NCBI RefSeq assembly: GCF_900105095.1 | Contig: NZ_LT629743.1 | Coordinates: 1,054,001 to 1,118,000 of the forward strand | DNA: 64,000 nucleotides | Direction: 5' to 3' | DNA from: Erythrobacter sp. HL-111 | GTDB taxonomy: Bacteria > Pseudomonadota > Alphaproteobacteria > Sphingomonadales > Sphingomonadaceae | Shown here: positions 59,893 through 64,000 of the stretch, one piece after another | Numbering within the stretch: position 1 is the first letter of the stretch | Layout: each line of letters opens with the position of its first letter | The notes under the pieces: model-generated | Told to the model about the DNA's origin: nothing | The model's input: the letters and a program-made list of their open reading frames with translations, nothing else | Databases searched by the model: none | Made by a program: the position numbers and the translations under genes

Positions 59893-60696
59893 TCAGTCTT
59901 CCTTGCTTGCGTCGCCGGCCGGAGCGTCAGCCTCGGGCGCGGGAGTGTCGACAGCCGCCTCGACCGCGGTCTCCTCGACCGGCGGTTCGGCAGCGGGTTC
60001 ATCGTTCTGCGGGACGGCCTTCTCGAGGATGGCACCGGGGAACGGCACGCCTTCGGGAAGCGGCAGCTTGACCGCGTCGCGCACGAGCAGCCAGCCATTC
60101 TTCGCGCCGGGAACCGAGCCCTTGATGAACAGCAGGCCGCGTTCCGCATCGGTGCGGACGACCTCGAGGTTCATCTGGGTGCGCTGGCGGTCGCCCATGT
60201 GGCCCGCCATCTTCTTGCCCTTGAAGACCTTGCCCGGGTCCTGGTTCTGACCGGTCGAACCGTGCGAGCGGTGCGAGATCGACACGCCGTGGCTCGCGCG
60301 CAGGCCGCCGAAGCCCCAGCGCTTCATCGCGCCGGCAAAGCCCTTGCCCTGCGTATGGCCGGTGATGTCGACCTTCTGGCCGGCAATGAAGTGGTCCGCG
60401 CTGATCTGCGCGCCGACGGGGACGAGACCGTCCTCGCCTTCGACGCGGAATTCCGCGGTCCGCTTCTTGAGGCCAACGCCCGCCTTCGCGAAATGCTCGC
60501 GCTGGGGCTTGGCCACGTTCTTCTGCTTCGCTTCGCCCGCGCCGAGCTGGACGGCGAAGTAGCCGTCGCGGTCCGCGGTGCGGTGCGAGACGACCTGGCA
60601 ATCCTCCAGCGCGAGGACGGTGACGGGCACGTGCCGTCCGTCCTCCTGGAAGAGGCGGGTCATCCCGACTTTCTTTGCGATCACGCCGGTGCGCAT
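59893..60696 (-). CDS. rplC: 50S ribosomal protein L3 with an acidic C-terminal tail
   Basis: The 267-residue protein has [39 protein letters not shown] and [20 protein letters not shown]. The last 41 residues or so are Ala/Glu/Pro-rich and acidic ([19 protein letters not shown] and onwards), beyond the normal L3 end of about 210-225 residues. The start is ATG 60696, with GGGAG nine bases upstream; ATG 60702 would add two residues. A 258-base gap separates it from rpsJ. Confidence 0.96.
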   Translation of the reverse strand: MRTGVIAKKVGMTRLFQEDGRHVPVTVLALEDCQVVSHRTADRDGYFAVQLGAGEAKQKNVAKPQREHFAKAGVGLKKRTAEFRVEGEDGLVPVGAQISADHFIAGQKVDITGHTQGKGFAGAMKRWGFGGLRASHGVSISHRSHGSTGQNQDPGKVFKGKKMAGHMGDRQRTQMNLEVVRTDAERGLLFIKGSVPGAKNGWLLVRDAVKLPLPEGVPFPGAILEKAVPQNDEPAAEPPVEETAVEAAVDTPAPEADAPAGDASKED

Positions 60697-60954
60697 CGTC
60701 ATAGACTCCCAAACAGAGGCACAAGGGGAACATCCCCAGGTGCTTGCCAGCCCGATTGTTCGATGCGTCGCCCCGTCCGGGCTGAATTGCCTGCCACGGC
60801 CGCAAAGGCCGTTTCGGGCGAGACGGGGGACGCAGCCCGGCGATTGCCGGCGGTATCCCAATGTCTTGCCGATCCCGTGGGAGCGGCGGGGCCGTTGGCG
60901 CCCCTTGAAAGCTTCCGGCCGTTTAAGGTCCGCCAGGAAGACCGGATCACAGGC

Positions 60955-61266
60955 TTACGCCAGCTTGATCTCGACATTGACGCCCGCGGCGAGATCGAGC
61001 TTCATCAGCGCATCGACCGTCTGGGCATTGGGCTGCACGATGTCGAGCAGCCGCTTGTAGGTGCGCACCTCGAACTGCTCGCGCGACTTCTTGTCGATGT
61101 GCGGGCCGCGGTTCACGGTGAACTTCTCGATACGCGTCGGCAGCGGAATGGGACCACGAATAAGAGCACCCGTGCGCCGCGCGGTGTCGGCAATCTCGCC
61201 AGTGGCCTGGTCGAGAACGCGGTGGTCGAACGCCTTGAGGCGAATACGGATATTCTGTGCTTCCAT
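60955..61266 (-). CDS. rpsJ: 30S ribosomal protein S10
   Basis: The 103-residue protein has [20 protein letters not shown] and [21 protein letters not shown]10 also acts as NusE in antitermination. The start MEAQNIRIR at 61266 is preceded by AGGA only two bases away. It is the first gene of the S10 operon and follows a promoter and a terminator-like leader hairpin. Confidence 0.98.
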   Translation of the reverse strand: MEAQNIRIRLKAFDHRVLDQATGEIADTARRTGALIRGPIPLPTRIEKFTVNRGPHIDKKSREQFEVRTYKRLLDIVQPNAQTVDALMKLDLAAGVNVEIKLA

Positions 61267-61322
61267 GTCCTGTACCGATGCGAAAGAGCCACGGAGCGAT
61301 TGCCGAAGCCGGGTCACGCCCC

Positions 61323-61372
61323 AAAATAAAAAGCCCGCCCCGCTTGAGCCCGGTTTCCCGGAACGGGCGGCC
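61323..61372 (-). terminator. Terminator-like attenuator hairpin in the rpsJ leader
   Basis: On the minus strand a stem (CCGCCC...GGGCGG with inner CCGG-GAAA-CCGG) is followed by GCTTTTTATTTT. It lies downstream of a promoter and 57 bases before the rpsJ ATG, so a transcript starting there must pass it to express the S10 operon. It is separate from the tuf terminator at 61533. Confidence 0.6.
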
Positions 61373-61419
61373 TTGTTGGATATCGTTGCAGCCGAAACGA
61401 ATCCGGCAGCGATGGCGCG

Positions 61420-61448
61420 CGTATACGGAGACGTGTTGGAGAGCGCAA
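61420..61448 (-). promoter_or_regulatory. Promoter for the S10 operon
   Basis: On the minus strand TTGCGC (61448-61443) and TATACG (61425-61420) are separated by exactly 17 bases, a good sigma-70 type promoter. The start would be near 61413, giving a leader of about 147 bases that contains the hairpin at 61323-61372. Confidence 0.55.
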
Positions 61449-61532
61449 GCCCGTTTCTGTCACCGAATTTACGCGGGACCTAGCGAAGCCGCCCCTTGCC
61501 CCGTCCTGGGCGACAGGATGCGAGGAACTCTC

Positions 61533-61573
61533 ACAAATTGAGGCCCGGCTCCCCATTCGGGAAACCGGGCCTC
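61533..61573 (-). terminator. Terminator after tuf
   Basis: On the minus strand a 9-bp stem (GAGGCCCGG / CCGGGCCTC) around a 16-base loop is followed by AATTTGTG. It lies 34 bases after the tuf stop and separates fusA-tuf from the S10 operon. Confidence 0.75.
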
Positions 61574-61606
61574 GATTTCGCTACGTCCCGGGTCGGGACG
61601 AAAAGC

Positions 61607-62797
61607 TTACTTGGTGATCTTCGAGACCACGCCCGAGCCGACGGTGCGGCCGCCTTCGCGGATCGCGAAGCGCAGGCCTTCGTCCATGGCGATCGGCGCG
61701 ATCAGCTTGACGCCGATCGTCACGTTGTCGCCCGGCATGACCATCTCGGTGCCTTCGGGAAGGATCACTTCCCCGGTCACGTCGGTCGTGCGGAAGTAGA
61801 ACTGCGGGCGGTAGTTGGCGAAGAACGGCGTGTGACGGCCGCCTTCGTCCTTCGACAGCACGTAGACTTCGGCGCTGAACTCGGTGTGCGGGGTGACCGA
61901 ACCGGGCTTGGCGAGGACCTGGCCGCGCTCCACCTCGTCACGGCCGACGCCGCGGATCAGCGCACCGATGTTATCGCCGGCCTGACCCGAATCGAGCAGC
62001 TTGCGGAACATCTCGACGCCGGTGACGGTCGTCTTGGTGGTGTCCTTGATGCCGACGATCTCGACTTCATCGCCGACCTTCACGATGCCGGTCTCGACAC
62101 GACCGGTGACGACGGTGCCGCGACCCGAGATCGAGAACACGTCCTCGATCGGCATCAGGAAGTCCTTGTCGACCGGACGATCGGGCTGCGGGATGTGCTC
62201 GTCGACGGCCTTCATCAGCTCGAGGATCGAGTTCTTGCCGATCTCGTCGTCGCGTCCTTCGAGCGCGGCGAGCGCCGAACCCTTGACGATCGGAATGTTG
62301 TCGCCGTCGAAATCGTAGTTCGAGAGCAGTTCGCGCACTTCGAGTTCGACGAGCTCGAGGATTTCCTCGTCATCGACTTGGTCGACCTTGTTCATGTAGA
62401 CGACCAGAGCCGGCACGCCGACCTGACGGGCGAGCAGGATGTGCTCGCGGGTCTGCGGCATGGGGCCGTCGGCCGCGTTCACCACGAGGATCGCGCCGTC
62501 CATCTGCGCGGCGCCGGTGATCATGTTCTTCACGTAGTCGGCGTGGCCCGGGCAGTCGACGTGGGCGTAGTGCCGCGCTTCGGTCTCGTATTCGACGTGC
62601 GCGGTCGAGATGGTGATGCCGCGCTCGCGCTCTTCGGGGGCCTTGTCGATATTCGCGAAATCGACCGCCGAACCGCCGAACGTTTCGGCCATGACCTTGG
62701 TGATCGCCGCGGTCAGCGTGGTCTTGCCGTGGTCGACGTGACCGATCGTGCCGATGTTGCAGTGCGGCTTGTTCCGCTCAAATTTTTCCTTCGCCAT
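61607..62797 (-). CDS. tuf: Elongation factor Tu
   Basis: The 396-residue GTPase delivers aminoacyl-tRNA to the ribosome. It has G1 [10 protein letters not shown] (19-28), the [13 protein letters not shown]3 motif, NKVDQVDD G4 and the C-terminal [14 protein letters not shown]. It follows fusA after 93 bases and is likely co-transcribed with it. Confidence 0.98.
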   Translation of the reverse strand: MAKEKFERNKPHCNIGTIGHVDHGKTTLTAAITKVMAETFGGSAVDFANIDKAPEERERGITISTAHVEYETEARHYAHVDCPGHADYVKNMITGAAQMDGAILVVNAADGPMPQTREHILLARQVGVPALVVYMNKVDQVDDEEILELVELEVRELLSNYDFDGDNIPIVKGSALAALEGRDDEIGKNSILELMKAVDEHIPQPDRPVDKDFLMPIEDVFSISGRGTVVTGRVETGIVKVGDEVEIVGIKDTTKTTVTGVEMFRKLLDSGQAGDNIGALIRGVGRDEVERGQVLAKPGSVTPHTEFSAEVYVLSKDEGGRHTPFFANYRPQFYFRTTDVTGEVILPEGTEMVMPGDNVTIGVKLIAPIAMDEGLRFAIREGGRTVGSGVVSKITK

Positions 62798-62890
62798 TTC
62801 TCAGTTGTACCTTCTCTTGAGATGATTTCTTAGCGGGAGAAAGGGCGGGCCCGCTCGAAACAGGCGCCGCCCCTAGCCTTGCTTTGCCGC

Positions 62891-64000
62891 TTAGGCAAGC
62901 TTCTCCTTGACCTCCTGCGCGACGTTCGCCGGAACTTCGTCGTAATGCGAGAACTGCATCGTGTACTGCGCGCGGCCTTGCGTGAAGGAGCGCAGCTCGT
63001 TGACGTATCCGAACATGTTCGCCAGCGGCACGTGCGCCTCGACGACCTGGGCATTGCCCCGGCTGTCGGTGCCCTGGATCTGGCCGCGGCGGCTGTTGAG
63101 GTCGCCGATCACGTCGCCGAGGTAATCCTCGGGCGTCACGACCTCGACCTTCATGATCGGCTCGAGCAGCTTGATCCCGGCCTTCTGCGCCGCTTCGCGC
63201 ATGGCGCCGCGACCGGTGATCTCGAACGCGACCGTGCTGGAGTCGACATCGTGATACTTGCCGTCGACGAGGCGGATCGTGAAGTCGATGATCGGGAAGC
63301 CGACGAGATGCCCGCTTTCGGCCTGCTCGCGCATGCCCTTCTCGACCGAGGGGATGTATTCGCGCGGGATGTTGCCGCCCTTCACCTCGTCCTCGAAGAT
63401 GATGCCCTGGCCGCGCTCGCCCGGGGTGACAATGACCTTGGCCTCGCCGAACTGGCCCGAACCGCCCGACTGCTTCTTGTGGGTGTAGGTGACCTCGACT
63501 TCCTTCGCGAGCGATTCGCGATAGGCCACCTGCGGCGCGCCGACATTCGCCTCGACCTTGAACTCGCGGCGCATGCGATCGACGAGGATGTCGAGGTGAA
63601 GCTCGCCCATGCCCTTGATGATCGTCTGGCCGCTTTCGTGATCGGTCGACACGCGGAAGGACGGATCCTCGGCCGCGAGGCGGTTGAGCGCGACGCCCAT
63701 CTTCTCCTGGTCGGCCTTGGTCTTGGGTTCGACCGACAGCTCGATCACCGGCTCGGGGAATTCCATCCGCTCGAGGATGATCGGAGCCGAGGGCGCGCAC
63801 AGCGTGTCGCCGGTGGTCGTCTCCTTGAGGCCCGCGATCGCAACGATGTCGCCAGCGAAGGCCTCATCGATGTCCTCGCGGTTGTTGGAGTGCATGAGCA
63901 ACATGCGCCCGATCTTTTCCTTCTTGTCCTTGACCGAATTGAGCACGCTGCCCTTCGACAGCTTGCCCGAATAGATCCGGGTGAAGGTGAGCGAGCCGAC
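62891..64000 (-). CDS. fusA: Elongation factor G, C-terminal 369 residues (runs off the window)
   Basis: The visible part starts within domain II ([20 protein letters not shown]) and includes domains [54 protein letters not shown] and [20 protein letters not shown] catalyses translocation. The GTPase domain lies beyond the window end. The gene order fusA-tuf-rpsJ is the usual one. Confidence 0.96.
   Translation of the reverse strand, partial: VGSLTFTRIYSGKLSKGSVLNSVKDKKEKIGRMLLMHSNNREDIDEAFAGDIVAIAGLKETTTGDTLCAPSAPIILERMEFPEPVIELSVEPKTKADQEKMGVALNRLAAEDPSFRVSTDHESGQTIIKGMGELHLDILVDRMRREFKVEANVGAPQVAYRESLAKEVEVTYTHKKQSGGSGQFGEAKVIVTPGERGQGIIFEDEVKGGNIPREYIPSVEKGMREQAESGHLVGFPIIDFTIRLVDGKYHDVDSSTVAFEITGRGAMREAAQKAGIKLLEPIMKVEVVTPEDYLGDVIGDLNSRRGQIQGTDSRGNAQVVEAHVPLANMFGYVNELRSFTQGRAQYTMQFSHYDEVPANVAQEVKEKLA

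Noticed and set aside
45112..64000. Missing L36 (rpmJ) in the ribosomal operon
   Set aside because: From general knowledge alphaproteobacteria carry rpmJ elsewhere, so its absence between secY/adk and rpsM is normal.

Overview
The window is a high-GC chromosomal segment of an alphaproteobacterium, most probably order Sphingomonadales, family Erythrobacteraceae (Erythrobacter/Porphyrobacter/Altererythrobacter-like). The evidence is the gene content and order (cckA next to recA, mdh followed by sucD-sucA-sucB-lpd, the S10-spc-alpha ribosomal super-operon without rpmJ), protein wording typical of that group, and GTTC-N7-GTTC SOS boxes, which are the alphaproteobacterial LexA type. No rRNA, tRNA, prophage, insertion sequence or CRISPR array was found. 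The gene order is ordinary core chromosome; the unusual material is in the intergenic elements and in a few extended or disrupted proteins.

Layout. 1-7 kb: start of recA, the cell-cycle kinase CckA, a DUF2062 membrane protein, smpB, a secreted S9 peptidase and dapA. 7-13.4 kb: a soluble lytic transglycosylase, greB, a small secreted protein, an outer-membrane beta-barrel protein, rlmN, a membrane-anchored unknown and a PRC-barrel protein. 13.4-19 kb: an APC permease, a secreted Arg/Trp-rich protein, a three-gene translationally coupled unit (SDR, b-type cytochrome, molybdopterin oxidoreductase) and cfa. 19.2-28.3 kb: argG, about 950 bp with no recognised gene, rlpA, a CHRD lipoprotein, uvrA with an SOS box, a probable structured small RNA and a SleB-type hydrolase. 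28.5-31 kb: a small unknown protein and a GGDEF-EAL protein.

31.2-41.8 kb: a TCA-cycle cluster, mdh - secreted unknown - sucD - GIY-YIG nuclease - sucA - sucB - lpd, then an amidase and a TRIC-type channel protein. sucC is absent. The GIY-YIG gene sits between sucD and sucA and is bracketed by palindromic repeats that recur elsewhere in the window. 41.8-45.1 kb: two related secreted basic proteins and a serine hydrolase.

45.1-64 kb (all minus strand): fusA (partial), tuf, then the ribosomal super-operon rpsJ to rplQ, with secY, adk and rpoA. It is punctuated by a terminator after tuf, a promoter and attenuator-like hairpin in front of rpsJ, an inserted SRPBCC-family gene with a likely homopolymer frameshift between adk and rpsM, a repeat pair between rpoA and rplQ, and a strong terminator after rplQ. 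Ribosomal proteins S5 and L3 carry unusual low-complexity extensions.

Most interesting items: (1) the GIY-YIG gene with its flanking REP-like palindromes inside the TCA operon; (2) the structured RNA with a terminator between uvrA and the SleB hydrolase; (3) the attenuator-like S10 leader; (4) the RGG-rich extension of S5; (5) the unexplained 950 bp after argG with DnaA-box-like sites.
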